From NCBI RefSeq assembly GCF_023822045.1, contig NZ_CP084712.1, positions 2,604,001-2,668,000 on the forward strand: a stretch of DNA of 64,000 nucleotides. Reading direction: 5' to 3'. This DNA comes from Sphingopyxis sp. USTB-05 (GTDB lineage: Bacteria; Pseudomonadota; Alphaproteobacteria; Sphingomonadales; Sphingomonadaceae). This document shows, piece after piece, positions 1-9,630 of the stretch (the stretch's first letter is position 1; every line of letters starts with the position of its first letter). Below the pieces are notes generated by a model. It had not been told where the DNA came from and ran no database searches. It saw nothing but the letters and a program-made list of their open reading frames with translations. Position numbers and translations under genes: made by a program.

Positions 1-383
1 CCTGGCGGACCAACGACATCGGCGGGCGGCTGATGGACGCGATCGCAGGCGCCAAACCGATGTCGAAGGACGACATGCCCGATCGCGCACCGCGCGGCCC
101 CGGCCTCGGCAAGGAAGGCACTTTGGTCGCCGACCTCCTGAAACTGTTGCTGAAAATCCGGGCGCGTGAACTCAATGTCGCGGCACGGTTGATCGCGCGC
201 AGCGACGATCTAGAGGCGCTTGCTGCGGGCGCGCGTGAGGGCATCCAGATGATGCAGGGCTGGCGCTACGACGTGTTCGGCCACGCCGCGCTCGACCTTG
301 TCGAAGGACGGATGGGCTTTGCCGTGAAGAACGGCAAGCTGGTGATGAGCGAGATCGACGCCGCGACCGCGGCCGAGGTTTAA
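1..383 (+). CDS. rnd: Ribonuclease D, C-terminal part (cut by window start)
   Basis: The frame is open from base 3, so the gene begins before the window and only about 126 C-terminal residues are visible. They fit the helical HRDC region at the end of RNase D, the 3'-5' exonuclease that trims tRNA precursors; the exonuclease domain is outside the window. The stop (381-383) overlaps the stop of the convergent exopolyphosphatase gene by four bases. Identification rests on the helical segment around KIRARELNVAARLIA and on the rnd/ppx neighbourhood usual in sphingomonads, so it is good but not certain. Confidence 0.72.
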   Translation, partial: WRTNDIGGRLMDAIAGAKPMSKDDMPDRAPRGPGLGKEGTLVADLLKLLLKIRARELNVAARLIARSDDLEALAAGAREGIQMMQGWRYDVFGHAALDLVEGRMGFAVKNGKLVMSEIDAATAAEV

Positions 384-1900
384 AGCAGCACGAGTTCGGG
401 TTTGGCGTCGAGCGCCTGCGCGAGGACGCGCAAGCGGCGTTCGACCGATTCGCCGGCCAGATGATGCCAGCCGGCATCGAGGCAAAGCTTCAGCTTGCCG
501 TCGACCAACGCAATTCCGCTCGCCTTGAGCGGCGCCTCGACCCCGCCCGTCAGGCGCTGTGCGAGGCGGATCGCGAGCCCCCATTGCCGCGCGCGCGCCA
601 AGCGTTCCGCCGAAACAAGGCTGCCCATGGCAGGGAATTCGGCGTCGGCGCCGCCGAAGCCTGCATAAAGCGCCCGCGCGAGCAGGATACGGCCCGGAAT
701 GTCGATGCTGCGCCAATTGCCGTGCAGGCCGATTTCGGTGCCGCGCTCGGCCCGGAAATCGGGATTCGCCGACCAGGCGACGTCGCTGAGCAGGCTTGCG
801 GCGAGACGAACGCGGCTATCGGCCGGGACCTCGTCAGCAAACAACGGCGCGATCCATTCGGCGATCGCGCGGCCGTGCGGTGCGAATCGCGCGAGGCGGC
901 GTCCTTCGAATTCGGCGGCGACGATCAACGGGTCCTGCGCGCGCGTGTCGGCATCAAGCGCCTGATAGAGCAGCCCTTCGCGAAGGCCTGACGACGACAC
1001 CGTCATTTCTGGAACGTCGAGAATATTGACGAGCGCAGCGAGGAGCGCCGCCGCATCGGGCAGTGCCGCGGCGCGGTTCGATGCCATTCCGGGGATCTCG
1101 CGCAACTCTTCAAAGGTCAGGCGCTTCGACGCCCGAATCAGGCGGCGGAGCGCGCTTCGCGGGAGTGTATGCTGGTCGAGCACCGCCAGCGGATCGCGCG
1201 TGAGTTCGAGATCGAGGCGCGACAGCGCGCGCCACGAACCACCGACGAGATAAAGCGGCTGCCCGGTCAGGCCGTCGGGCCAGCCGGCGGCGCGAAGCAT
1301 CTTGCGAACGGCGCGCTCGAATGCCTGCTCGCCATCCTTGCGCAGCGCGGGCAAGCGCAGCACGCCGAGTGGGAAGGACGCGCGGCGGCCGACCTGACCG
1401 TTCGACACCTCGGCAAGTTCAAGGCTGCCGCCGCCAAGATCGACGGCGATGCCATGTGCGTCGGGGATCGCCGCCAGCACGCCGTGCCCCGCCGCCTCGG
1501 CCTCTTCCTCGCCGGAAAGCAGCCGGATCGCGAGCCCCGCCTCGGCAGCAGCCTTGATAAACTCCGGACCATTGACCGCGTCGCGTACCGCGGCCGTGGC
1601 GACGCATTGGACGTCCTTCACATCCATATGCTTTGCGAGCAGCGCATAGCGACGGAGCGCGACGAGGCCGCGTTCGGCGTCTTCGGGCGCGATGCGCCCA
1701 TCGACGGCGAGGCCGCGGCCAAGACCCGCTGCGACCTTTTCGTTGAAGATCACCGCGGGCGCGCGCGCCGGTCCCTCATAGACGACGATGCGTACCGAGT
1801 TGGAACCGATATCGATGACCGCAGAGCGGTGGACCGCCTGTTTGGATGTACGCAGCAAGCCCAAGTCTATTTTCTCAATCTTCGCGCACATTGAAAGCAA
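380..1900 (-). CDS. ppx: Exopolyphosphatase, Ppx/GppA family
   Basis: A 506-aa member of the Ppx/GppA phosphatases (ASKHA fold), which release phosphate from polyphosphate or hydrolyse pppGpp. Visible motifs are the N-terminal phosphate loop VIDIGSNSVRIVVYEG (about residues 28-43), SGEEEAEAAG in the middle of the first domain, and the second loop AVDLGGGSLELAEV. The long C-terminal half fits the helical HD-like region of long Ppx proteins. The start overlaps the end of ppk1 by 26 bases on the same strand, so the two opposing activities on polyphosphate are probably co-transcribed. An internal Met at the fourth residue is an alternative start. The substrate (polyP versus pppGpp) cannot be told from sequence. 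Confidence 0.87.
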   Translation of the reverse strand: MLSMCAKIEKIDLGLLRTSKQAVHRSAVIDIGSNSVRIVVYEGPARAPAVIFNEKVAAGLGRGLAVDGRIAPEDAERGLVALRRYALLAKHMDVKDVQCVATAAVRDAVNGPEFIKAAAEAGLAIRLLSGEEEAEAAGHGVLAAIPDAHGIAVDLGGGSLELAEVSNGQVGRRASFPLGVLRLPALRKDGEQAFERAVRKMLRAAGWPDGLTGQPLYLVGGSWRALSRLDLELTRDPLAVLDQHTLPRSALRRLIRASKRLTFEELREIPGMASNRAAALPDAAALLAALVNILDVPEMTVSSSGLREGLLYQALDADTRAQDPLIVAAEFEGRRLARFAPHGRAIAEWIAPLFADEVPADSRVRLAASLLSDVAWSANPDFRAERGTEIGLHGNWRSIDIPGRILLARALYAGFGGADAEFPAMGSLVSAERLARARQWGLAIRLAQRLTGGVEAPLKASGIALVDGKLKLCLDAGWHHLAGESVERRLRVLAQALDAKPELVLL

Positions 1901-4049
1901 GTGTCGGGACGTCCTGGCGCTTGTGAAGCGCCGTTCCGCGGCCCGACAACGACGGGTTGTTCATGAAATAATGATGAAGGTTGAAGGGCTTGTCGCCCGG
2001 CGTCACGCGCACCGAGGTGCCGTCGGGCTGCAGGATCCAGCTCTGTTCATTGTCGATGAGGTTCGCCACCAGAACCTGGTCCAATATCTGGTCGTGCACG
2101 GTCGGATTTTCGATCGGGATCATATATTCGACGCGGCGGTCGAAGTTGCGCGGCATCCAGTCGGCGCTGCTGATGTAGAGCCTTGCCCCGCGATGCGGCA
2201 GCGGCGCGCCGTTCGCGAAGGCCCATACGCGGCTGTGCTCGAGAAAACGGCCCACCACCGATTTGACCCGGATCGTTTCGGAAAGTCCCGGTACGCCGGG
2301 GCGCAGGCAACAGATGCCGCGCACGATCAGTTCGATCGGGACGCCGGCCGCGCTCGCCTGATACAGTTTGTCGATGATGTCGGGGTCGACGAGGCTGTTC
2401 ATCTTGGCCCACACGCCCGACGGCAGGCCCGCCTTCGCCGCCGCCGTCTCGGCGTCGATCAGCTCGGACAGGTGCGCGCGCATGTTGAGCGGCGACATGG
2501 TGATCAGGTCGAGCCGTTCGGGTTCGACATAGCCGGTGATGTAATTGAACAACTGCGCCGCATCGCGCCCCGCGCGCGGATCGGCAGTGAAGAAGCTGAG
2601 GTCGGTATAGATACGCGCGGTCACCGGGTGATAATTGCCCGTGCCGAAGTGGCAGTAGGTCCGATACCCCTGCCCCTCACGGCGCACGACCATCGAAATC
2701 TTGGCGTGCGTCTTCCACTCGATGAAGCCGTAGACGACCTGCACACCGGCGCGTTCCAACTGGTTCGCCCAGAGAAGATTCTGTTCCTCGTCAAAGCGCG
2801 CCTTGAGCTCGACGACCGCGGTCACCGATTTCCCCGCTTCCGCCGCCTCGATCAGCGCACGGATGACCGGCGACTGGTTACCCGCGCGATAAAGCGTCTG
2901 CTTGATCGCGACGACGTCGGGATCGGCCGCCGCCTGTCGCAGGAAAGACAGGACGACGTCAAAGCTTTCATAAGGGTGATGGACGACGATGTCCTTCGAG
3001 CGGATCGCCGCGAAACAATCGCCGCCATGTTCGCGAATCCGTTCGGGGAAACGCGCCGAGTAAGCGGGGAATTTGAGGTCGGGGCGGTCGACGTCGACCA
3101 GTGCGGAAAGCGCCGCGAGCCCAATGAAGCCGCCGATCTTGGCGACGATCGCCTCGTGCCCCTGGATATCGGCGTTGAGCACCTCGGCGATTTCGCCGGG
3201 CATATCGGCTTCGAGTTCGAGCAGGATCACACGGCCGCGGCGGCGGCGGCGGATCGCGGTACGGAACAGGCGGACAAGATCCTCGGCCTCTTCCTCAAGC
3301 TCGATATCGCTGTCGCGGATGATGCGGAACACGCCCAATGAGCGGATGGTGAAACCCGGGAACAGCAAATCGCCGAAAATCTCGATCAGATACTCGATCG
3401 GTACGAAGGCGCCCGGCTGCCCCGGAACCGGCACGAAGCGCGCCAGCGACGCGGGGATCATCACCAGTTCGCGGATCGTCTCGCCCGTCGCCTTGCGCTG
3501 CAAATCGAAAATGACGCCAAGCCCGCGGTTCGGGATGAAGGGAAACGGATGCGCCGGGTCGAGCACCTGCGGCGTCAGGATCGGGAAAATCTGGTCGATG
3601 AAATATTGGCGGAGCGCGCTACGCAGCGCTTCCTTGTCCGACCCCGTGCCGTGGACGACGATGCCCTGTTCGCCCAGCAGCTTGTGAAGCAATTGCCATT
3701 CGCTCTGCTGTTGGTCGACGAGGCGGTTCACCTCGGCCTCGATCTCGGCGAGTTGCTGCCCCGGTGAGCGGCCGTCGGCCGACGGATCGTCGATTCCCTG
3801 AAGCTGCTGGCCTTTGAGCCCCGCAACGCGAACCATGAAGAATTCGTCGAGGTTGCTGCCCGAAATCGACAGAAACCGAAGACGTTCGAGCAAAGGATGC
3901 GCGGGATTGCGTGCCTCCTCCATCACCCGCCGGTTGAAGGCGAGCCAGGAGAGTTCGCGGTTGAAGAAGCGTTCTGGACCAAAGCTGGGCGGCGTCGCCG
4001 CCGTGTCGGCATCATTGTCTGCGCGTAGGGGGCCGCCGGCTATCGACAT
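1875..4049 (-). CDS. ppk1: Polyphosphate kinase 1
   Basis: A 724-aa, full-length PPK1, which builds polyphosphate reversibly from ATP. The N domain carries RFFNRELSWLAFNRRV (about residues 27-42) and SNLDEFFMVRVAG. The catalytic region has WKTHAKISMVVRREG followed by CHFGTGNYHPVTARIYTD, which holds the histidines of the autophosphorylation site in this family. The C-terminal domain includes the paired FLEHSRVWAF and ISSADWMPRNFDRRVE segments. It sits between hdaA (10-base overlap upstream) and ppx (26-base overlap downstream), giving a tight operon hdaA-ppk1-ppx. No truncation is seen. Confidence 0.93.
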   Translation of the reverse strand: MSIAGGPLRADNDADTAATPPSFGPERFFNRELSWLAFNRRVMEEARNPAHPLLERLRFLSISGSNLDEFFMVRVAGLKGQQLQGIDDPSADGRSPGQQLAEIEAEVNRLVDQQQSEWQLLHKLLGEQGIVVHGTGSDKEALRSALRQYFIDQIFPILTPQVLDPAHPFPFIPNRGLGVIFDLQRKATGETIRELVMIPASLARFVPVPGQPGAFVPIEYLIEIFGDLLFPGFTIRSLGVFRIIRDSDIELEEEAEDLVRLFRTAIRRRRRGRVILLELEADMPGEIAEVLNADIQGHEAIVAKIGGFIGLAALSALVDVDRPDLKFPAYSARFPERIREHGGDCFAAIRSKDIVVHHPYESFDVVLSFLRQAAADPDVVAIKQTLYRAGNQSPVIRALIEAAEAGKSVTAVVELKARFDEEQNLLWANQLERAGVQVVYGFIEWKTHAKISMVVRREGQGYRTYCHFGTGNYHPVTARIYTDLSFFTADPRAGRDAAQLFNYITGYVEPERLDLITMSPLNMRAHLSELIDAETAAAKAGLPSGVWAKMNSLVDPDIIDKLYQASAAGVPIELIVRGICCLRPGVPGLSETIRVKSVVGRFLEHSRVWAFANGAPLPHRGARLYISSADWMPRNFDRRVEYMIPIENPTVHDQILDQVLVANLIDNEQSWILQPDGTSVRVTPGDKPFNLHHYFMNNPSLSGRGTALHKRQDVPTLAFNVRED

Positions 4050-4693
4050 GTCGCGTCATCCTGTCTTTCGAGCAAATCGGGATCGATGAGCCCCTGTGAC
4101 AGTAATGTTTCACGAGTAAGACGAATGCTAATGCCGCCCCCTTTTTCCAGCGAAGCAGCATCGAGCGCCGCGACGACACGGTGGATCGCTGCGTAACTGC
4201 GCTCCATCCGCGGGACGATATAGGAAGCAACTCCGGGCGCGAGCACGATGCCACGCTGCGCGAACAGCGCCTCGATCAGGTCGCGCGCGAGGCAGTCGTC
4301 GGGATCGCCGATCGTCAGCACCGGCACGGCGGCAAGACGCGACCGAAGGTCGGGCAATGCCACGTTCCAAGCGGGCGGCGGCGCATCGGCGATGATCAGC
4401 AACGGCGCGCCGCTGTTCTGGGCCGCATTCCACGCGTGGAAAATCTCTTCCTCGGGCACGCTGTCATGCCCGTCGATAACGCGACCGCCGGTTTCACCGG
4501 CGAAGAGGCGCCCCATCAGGCTGCGTCCCGACCCGCGCGGTCCGGCCAGCACCGCGGTGCGCACGGGCCAGGTCGCCGGGTGGCGCAGATAGCGCACGGC
4601 ATCCGCGTTACTGGTGCCGACGATCAGCGGACCGTCATTGCTGCCCCCCGCGCTCCAGTCGAGCGGGAGTGCGATCTGGGATCCGCGCGCCAT
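4040..4693 (-). CDS. hdaA: DnaA-regulating AAA+ protein HdaA
   Basis: A 217-aa protein of the DnaA/Hda family. Hda with the DNA sliding clamp stimulates ATP hydrolysis by DnaA and so limits re-initiation of replication. The N terminus QIALPLDW fits a clamp-binding motif (QxxLPL, about residues 6-11). The Walker A region reads AGPRGSGRSL, with Arg where Lys is usual; this is also discussed as a finding. ADAPPP stands near Walker B, and the helical lid end follows. The start at 4693 is chosen because ATG overlaps the TGA of the upstream DUF2066 gene (ATGA); a longer reading frame upstream is only shadow of that gene. It is followed by ppk1 with a 10-base overlap. Confidence 0.82.
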   Translation of the reverse strand: MARGSQIALPLDWSAGGSNDGPLIVGTSNADAVRYLRHPATWPVRTAVLAGPRGSGRSLMGRLFAGETGGRVIDGHDSVPEEEIFHAWNAAQNSGAPLLIIADAPPPAWNVALPDLRSRLAAVPVLTIGDPDDCLARDLIEALFAQRGIVLAPGVASYIVPRMERSYAAIHRVVAALDAASLEKGGGISIRLTRETLLSQGLIDPDLLERQDDATCR

Positions 4694-5964
4694 CAGCGGC
4701 TGATCCTGAGCTGGCCGCCGCCTTCCTGCACCTTGAACCCGCGCGCAGCGAGCGCGGCCTTCAGCGCGGCAATATCGCCCCGGAAGCTGACGCGCATCAC
4801 CGACGTGCCACCAAGCGCAAGGCTGGTCGTCGACGCCGACTGGACCCCTGCGGCGCCCGCCACCGCGCGTTCGGTCGCGGTGACCGAATCGACGTCCGGC
4901 GAGCTGTACTGGACGGTGAAGCTCTGCACACCCACGGCCGCCGTCGTTGGCACGCTCGCGTCGGTTTCGCTCGGCAGCACATCTTCGTCGGTCGCGGCCT
5001 CTTCGGGCAGATCTTCCTTCTCGACCGGCTTTTCGAGGACGAGATAGGTGTCGGTGCGCAGCACGCCCGATGCCAGCGCATCGATATAGATGCGGTCCAT
5101 GCGCGCCACGGCCTTCTCCATCATGTCGGGCAGTGCGGCGGGGCTCGGACCGGTCATCGTAAAGCTGGAGATCAGCTTGCTGTCGGGGCCGAAGCGTGCG
5201 GTGAAATAGCCTTTGATCGGGCCGCCGGGATAGGAATATTCGACGCGCGCGATCGGCGTCAGCACGTCGGCAGCGCCGTATTGATCGAGGATCACGCGCC
5301 ACCATACGCGGCCGCGGCGGCCGGTCTGTCCCGCGTTGATCAACAGCGTGTCGGCGCCCGTACCCGCCGTGCGGACATAGTCGATCGCGCTCTGCCCCGT
5401 ATTATATTCGGCCCATGCACGCTGCCAGGCGCTGCGCTGTTCGAACACCTGCGGAATGCCGTCGATCGAATAGACCGGGATGACAAGCAGCGGCGGCGAA
5501 CGCAGCGTCCGCCCGCTGACCCCCAGGATCTGACCGGCACGGACGCGGTCGAACTGGACGCCGAGCTTGGCGACATAGCGGCGCGGACCGATCTGCTCTT
5601 CCTCGACGACGATCGCGGTGACGATGCCGTCGAGTACCGAATCGGTAAGCGCCGGGCCGTCGCTGCCGTTCAATTTACGATAAAGCTGGGTCCAGCCCTT
5701 GCGCTGCGCCTCGCGCCAGCCCTTGGTTCGCGCATCGTCGGCGTTGTCGCCGGTCACGTCCACCATGATGCCGCTCGCCAGGAAATCACCGCTGCTGTTG
5801 ATCGGCGTGATGCCGCGATCGCCGCGGCTGATCTGTCCTTCGACAACGCCGACGAGCAGAATCGCGAAGAAAATGCCGAAAAGCGCGGCCCAGCGCCAGT
5901 CGCGCGGGCGAATGGCATCAAGGATCAGGTGGGGCGCGAGGCGGGGGAAAGCAGCCGAAATCAT
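4693..5964 (-). CDS. DUF2066 membrane-anchored protein
   Basis: A 423-aa protein with one clear N-terminal membrane segment ([19 protein letters not shown], about residues 23-41) and a long periplasmic part. The region around [15 protein letters not shown], followed by a long beta-rich stretch, matches my recollection of the DUF2066 family. The C terminus [20 protein letters not shown] resembles a small ferredoxin-like domain. Function is unknown. It is translationally coupled to hdaA (ATGA) and divergent from purM with an 85-base gap. The Glu/Asp/Pro-rich linker near residues 320-350 looks disordered. Confidence 0.7.
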   Translation of the reverse strand: MISAAFPRLAPHLILDAIRPRDWRWAALFGIFFAILLVGVVEGQISRGDRGITPINSSGDFLASGIMVDVTGDNADDARTKGWREAQRKGWTQLYRKLNGSDGPALTDSVLDGIVTAIVVEEEQIGPRRYVAKLGVQFDRVRAGQILGVSGRTLRSPPLLVIPVYSIDGIPQVFEQRSAWQRAWAEYNTGQSAIDYVRTAGTGADTLLINAGQTGRRGRVWWRVILDQYGAADVLTPIARVEYSYPGGPIKGYFTARFGPDSKLISSFTMTGPSPAALPDMMEKAVARMDRIYIDALASGVLRTDTYLVLEKPVEKEDLPEEAATDEDVLPSETDASVPTTAAVGVQSFTVQYSSPDVDSVTATERAVAGAAGVQSASTTSLALGGTSVMRVSFRGDIAALKAALAARGFKVQEGGGQLRISR

Positions 5965-6049
5965 ATCTTCTCTATGCTTTGCCCAAAAGCGTGTCGCCGG
6001 ACAAGGAAATCATGGCATTTCGTGGCCAGACTCGTTAGTCGCGCTGGCC

Positions 6050-7156
6050 ATGGATTCCAAGCACAACCAACCCGCCTCCTACACTTATGCAGAGGCCGGC
6101 GTATCGATCGAGACCGGCAACGCGCTGGTCCGTGCCATTGCCCCGCTCGCCCGTGCGACGCGTCGCCCCGGCGCCGACGCCGACCTGGGCGGCTTTGGCG
6201 GCTTCTTCGACCTGAAGGCGGCGGGGTTCAACGATCCCTTGCTCGTCGCGGCGAACGACGGCGTCGGCACCAAGCTGAAACTCGCCATCGAATCGGGCAA
6301 ACATGACGGGGTCGGCATCGATCTGGTCGCAATGTGCGCGAACGACTTGATCGTTCAGGGTGCCGAGCCGCTGTTTTTCCTCGACTATTATGCCACTGGC
6401 AAGCTCGACAATGATGTCGCGACCGAAGTCGTCGCGAGCATTGCCGAGGGGTGCAAGCAGGCCGGATGCGCGCTGATCGGCGGGGAGACCGCCGAAATGC
6501 CGGGCATGTACTCGGACGGCGACTATGACCTCGCGGGCTTTTGCGTCGGCGCGGTCGAGCGCGACCAGGTGCTGACAGCCGACAAGGTCGCGGCGGGAGA
6601 CGTCATTCTGGGCCTCGCCTCGTCGGGAGTACATTCGAACGGCTTTTCGCTCGTGCGCCGTCTTGCCGCGGACAAGGGGTGGAAGCTCGATCGCCCTGCC
6701 CTGTTCGACCAGACGATTCTGCTGATCGATGCGCTGATGGCGCCGACGCGCATCTATGTGAAGAGCCTGCTGCCGCTGGTGAAGACCGGCAAGATCCATG
6801 CCCTCGCGCATATCACGGGCGGCGGATTGCTCGAAAATATCCCGCGCATCCTGCCCAAGACGCTGCACGCGCATGTCGATGCCGACGCATGGGAACAGCC
6901 GCGGCTGATGGCGTTCCTGCAGGCGCAAGGGAATATCGAGCCCGAGGAAATGGCGCGCACCTTCAACTGCGGGATCGGCATGGCGGTCGTTGTCGCCGAG
7001 GGCGAGGTCGCCGACGTGACCGCGGCACTCGAAGCGGCGGGCGAGACTGTGTTCCGCATCGGCCATGTCGCCGAGGGAGAAAAGGGCTGCACCGTGACGG
7101 GCAGCGCCGAAACATGGAGCGCGATGGGCGCGTGGAGCGCCACGCACAACGGGTAA
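6050..7156 (+). CDS. purM: Phosphoribosylformylglycinamidine cyclo-ligase
   Basis: A 368-aa PurM, which closes the imidazole ring of AIR using ATP in purine synthesis. Characteristic pieces are [17 protein letters not shown], the [16 protein letters not shown] segment, [12 protein letters not shown] and [14 protein letters not shown]. The start ATG at 6050 gives [20 protein letters not shown], the usual short N terminus; a longer in-frame extension to 5699 runs over the divergent DUF2066 gene and is rejected. purN follows after a palindromic repeat, so the two may still be one transcript. Confidence 0.94.
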   Translation: MDSKHNQPASYTYAEAGVSIETGNALVRAIAPLARATRRPGADADLGGFGGFFDLKAAGFNDPLLVAANDGVGTKLKLAIESGKHDGVGIDLVAMCANDLIVQGAEPLFFLDYYATGKLDNDVATEVVASIAEGCKQAGCALIGGETAEMPGMYSDGDYDLAGFCVGAVERDQVLTADKVAAGDVILGLASSGVHSNGFSLVRRLAADKGWKLDRPALFDQTILLIDALMAPTRIYVKSLLPLVKTGKIHALAHITGGGLLENIPRILPKTLHAHVDADAWEQPRLMAFLQAQGNIEPEEMARTFNCGIGMAVVVAEGEVADVTAALEAAGETVFRIGHVAEGEKGCTVTGSAETWSAMGAWSATHNG

Positions 7157-7164
7157 GCCCGAAA

Positions 7165-7251
7165 CCGTTCGCCCTGAGCTTGTCGAAGGGTCGTCCTTCC
7201 TTTTGAGGTTGAAAGGCAAGAACAGTGCTTCGACAAGCTCAGCACGAACGG
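7165..7251. repeat. Intergenic palindromic repeat, CTTGTCGAAG type
   Basis: Two inverted arms, CCGTTCGCCCTGAGCTTGTC and GACAAGCTCAGCACGAACGG, flank a roughly 37-base centre between purM and purN. A near copy with the same centre (CGTCCTT...AAGAACAGTGCTTCG) lies at 50288-50371. Such elements are widespread between genes in sphingomonads and can form a long RNA hairpin. Confidence 0.9.
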
Positions 7252-7268
7252 ATTGAAAGGGTGGCGCC

Positions 7269-8219
7269 GTGACGAAAGCCAAAGTCGCGGTCCTTATCTC
7301 AGGCGCCGGCACCAATATGGCAGCGCTGCTCTATGCGGCGAAAGCCGCCGACTGCCCCTATGAGTTGGTCTTCGTTGGCAGCAACGATCCCGATGCGCTG
7401 GGTCTTAAGATCGCGGAGGCAGAAGGCATCGCGACGTGGAGCCTGTCGCACAAAGGCATGAACCGCGATGCGTTCGACGCGCTGGTCGACGAGCAATTGC
7501 GCAGCGCCGATACCGAATTCGTCGCGCTCGCGGGCTATATGCGCATCCTGTCGGACGAGTTCGTCGGACGCTGGGCGGGCAAGATGGTCAACATCCACCC
7601 CAGCCTGCTGCCGCTCTACAAGGGTCTGAATACCCACCAGCAAGCGATCGAGGCCGGCGACAAATTCGGCGGGTGCAGCGTCCATATCGTGACGTCCGGC
7701 GTCGACGACGGCCCGGTGCTTGCGCAGACGCCGGTCGCGATCCTGCCGGACGACACCGTTGAAACGCTGGCGCGGCGGGTCCAGTTCGCCGAACACCAAC
7801 TCTATCCCGCGACGCTCGCCGCCTTTGTGACACGCGAACGGTCGCCCGACTATCTGCGCGGCCGCGTCCGCGAACTGGCGATGGAGCTGCCCGAGGCCGA
7901 CGAAGTGATGTCGCACGGCATGCCTTGCTTCGGGATCGTGAAGGGCAAGAAATTCGCCTATTTCACCGAGGATCATCATGGCGACGGCAAGATCGCGCTG
8001 CTCGTCAAGATCAGCGGCGGCGACGAACAGGCGGCGCTGATCGAACTCGACGAAGATCGCTATTATCGCCCTGCCTATTTCGGCGACGGCTGGGTCGGCA
8101 TCCGCCTGGATCTCGGCGACACCGACTGGGACGCAATCGGCGAATGGCTGCGCAAAAGCTGGCTGGCGGTCGCTCCGAAGAAGCTGGCGGGATTGATGGG
8201 CGTCGCGGAGGATTTCTAG
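7269..8219 (+). CDS. purN: Phosphoribosylglycinamide formyltransferase fused to a YjbR-like domain
   Basis: A 316-aa protein. Residues 1 to about 197 are PurN, which transfers a formyl group from 10-formyl-THF to GAR. The phosphate-binding SGAGTNMAAL (about 11-20), the catalytic HPSLLPLYKG with its His, and VDDGPVLAQ with the catalytic Asp are all present. Residues from about 205 onward form a second domain (MSHGMPCFGIVKGKKFAYF through WDAIGEWLRKSWLAVAPKKL) that resembles MmcQ/YjbR-type small proteins. PurN is normally about 190-220 aa, so the extra third is a fusion. There is no stop or frameshift between the parts. Confidence 0.9.
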   Translation: MTKAKVAVLISGAGTNMAALLYAAKAADCPYELVFVGSNDPDALGLKIAEAEGIATWSLSHKGMNRDAFDALVDEQLRSADTEFVALAGYMRILSDEFVGRWAGKMVNIHPSLLPLYKGLNTHQQAIEAGDKFGGCSVHIVTSGVDDGPVLAQTPVAILPDDTVETLARRVQFAEHQLYPATLAAFVTRERSPDYLRGRVRELAMELPEADEVMSHGMPCFGIVKGKKFAYFTEDHHGDGKIALLVKISGGDEQAALIELDEDRYYRPAYFGDGWVGIRLDLGDTDWDAIGEWLRKSWLAVAPKKLAGLMGVAEDF

Positions 8220-8237
8220 CTATCGGGGGGAACATCG

Positions 8238-9050
8238 ATGGATGCGGATTATCGGGAAGCAACGGATCGACTGATCGCCATCGCGCGCGATTCGGTCAGC
8301 GATGCCAACGCGATCGAGTTCGACATGGAATCTCTCGACGATGAGGCGCTCGACAACAGCCGAACAAAATTGCTGCTAGAACGGCTTTGCGACCAACTCG
8401 ACAAAATTCATCGCATTCTTGTGGACGATCCGGAGAGCGACACGCGCGGCCTGATCGGACGCTTCTCTCGTTGGTCGGGGTTGGTCAGAACCGATTTCCG
8501 CAATCTCGACGAAAGCGAACGGCAACGGATCGCGGACGAGATTCTCAGCATAGAACGCGACAGCCTGTCCAAGCTGGGAATACGCTTCAAATGGGTCGAG
8601 AAGCTTGTCGCCGAGATGCGTGACCAGCTCGCCGCTCACAAAACTCTGTCCATGACCGACGAACTGCTGACGACAGTTTCCCGGGACATCGAAGCGCTGC
8701 GCCGCCACGTTTGTAACGCCGAACACAAACCTCGACGCAGCCGATTGACGCTGATCCTCGAAGGCGTCCACGGGACGGTGAAGATCGTCGCCGACATAGG
8801 AAAGTTTGCGGTCGACCCCACCCTCGTGCTGGCATTGAGCGGGGTTTATTCGGTATATGCGGGCGGAAAGATGCTCAGCGGTGCCGTCAAGGAATTGAAC
8901 GCCGAGGAAGAGCGCGAGAAAGCATCGCAGGCGCCGCAGACTTCCCGTCTACCCCTCCCTCCGGTGCCGTCCCAATTCAAGCTCGGCCGGCGCGCAATTG
9001 ACCTCGGCGACGATGAGACGAACGACTCCTCCGATGACGGAAAAGGGTGA
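8238..9050 (+). CDS. Hypothetical protein with one membrane segment
   Basis: A 270-aa protein I do not recognise. The first 180 residues are charged and helical, rich in Asp/Glu/Arg. One hydrophobic stretch follows (DPTLVLALSGVYSVYAGGKML, about residues 193-213). The tail is Pro-rich and then acidic, probably disordered. A GGGGGGAAC stretch lies 10 bases before the ATG as a plausible ribosome site. It follows purN by 18 bases and ends before a strong hairpin shared with ndk. Codon use is somewhat less GC-rich than its neighbours, which hints at an accessory gene. Confidence 0.6.
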   Translation: MDADYREATDRLIAIARDSVSDANAIEFDMESLDDEALDNSRTKLLLERLCDQLDKIHRILVDDPESDTRGLIGRFSRWSGLVRTDFRNLDESERQRIADEILSIERDSLSKLGIRFKWVEKLVAEMRDQLAAHKTLSMTDELLTTVSRDIEALRRHVCNAEHKPRRSRLTLILEGVHGTVKIVADIGKFAVDPTLVLALSGVYSVYAGGKMLSGAVKELNAEEEREKASQAPQTSRLPLPPVPSQFKLGRRAIDLGDDETNDSSDDGKG

Positions 9051-9065
9051 CAGGCTTCATTCACG

Positions 9066-9097
9066 AAAAAGGCCGCCGGATCGCTCCGGCGGCCCTT
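9066..9097 (-). terminator. Rho-independent terminator, mainly for ndk
   Basis: A perfect 10-bp stem GGCCGCCGGA / TCCGGCGGCC with a 4-base loop. On the minus strand it is followed by a run of five T, so it is a classic terminator for ndk. It may also stop plus-strand transcripts of the preceding gene. Confidence 0.88.
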
Positions 9098-9120
9098 CGC
9101 TGCCCTAGGGCAAATGTCGT

Positions 9121-9543
9121 TTAGCCGACGATTTCTTCGGGCTTGAAGAAATAAGCGATTTCGATCGCCGCATTTTCGTCGCTGTCCGAACCGTGCACGG
9201 TGTTCGCTTCGATGCTCTCGGCCAGTTCCTTGCGGATCGTGCCGGGCTCGGCGTTCGCCGGGTTGGTCGCGCCCATGATGTCGCGGTTCGCCTGCATGGC
9301 ATTTTCGCCTTCGAGGACCTGCACGACGACGGGGCCGCTGATCATGAAATCGACGAGTTCGCCAAAGAAGGGGCGTTCCTTATGGACCGCGTAGAAGCCT
9401 TCGGCCTGTTCGCGGGTCATGTGGATGCGCTTCGACGCGACGACGCGGAGGCCGGCTTCTTCGAGCATCTTGGTGACGGCGCCGGTGATGTTGCGACGCG
9501 TGGCGTCGGGCTTGATGATCGAAAAGGTGCGAGTGACCGCCAT
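9121..9543 (-). CDS. ndk: Nucleoside diphosphate kinase
   Basis: A 140-aa Ndk, which moves the terminal phosphate between nucleoside tri- and diphosphates. [10 protein letters not shown] at the N terminus, the [13 protein letters not shown] segment and the active-site block [16 protein letters not shown] with the phosphorylated His are all present. The start at 9543 gives the canonical [14 protein letters not shown] and has AGGAGC about 8 bases upstream. A longer frame to 9612 lacks family support. It runs the same way as holC and pepA. Confidence 0.95.
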   Translation of the reverse strand: MAVTRTFSIIKPDATRRNITGAVTKMLEEAGLRVVASKRIHMTREQAEGFYAVHKERPFFGELVDFMISGPVVVQVLEGENAMQANRDIMGATNPANAEPGTIRKELAESIEANTVHGSDSDENAAIEIAYFFKPEEIVG

Positions 9544-9630
9544 GGGGGAAGCTCCTATGTTGTTATTGTCTGCGATGCGCGCGCCTCTAGCCGCGCTTTT
9601 GCTGCACTGCAAGGATTGAGCGCCGCGGCG

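Noticed and set aside
1788..3341. A 517-codon plus-strand frame
   Set aside because: Antisense to ppk1 and the end of ppx.
4694..5305. Upstream extension of hdaA to 421 codons
   Set aside because: The extension lies over the DUF2066 gene in another frame and contains Arg-rich non-protein-like sequence; the ATGA-coupled start at 4693 is better.
5699..6049. N-terminal extension of purM
   Set aside because: Antisense to the DUF2066 gene and unlike PurM N termini.
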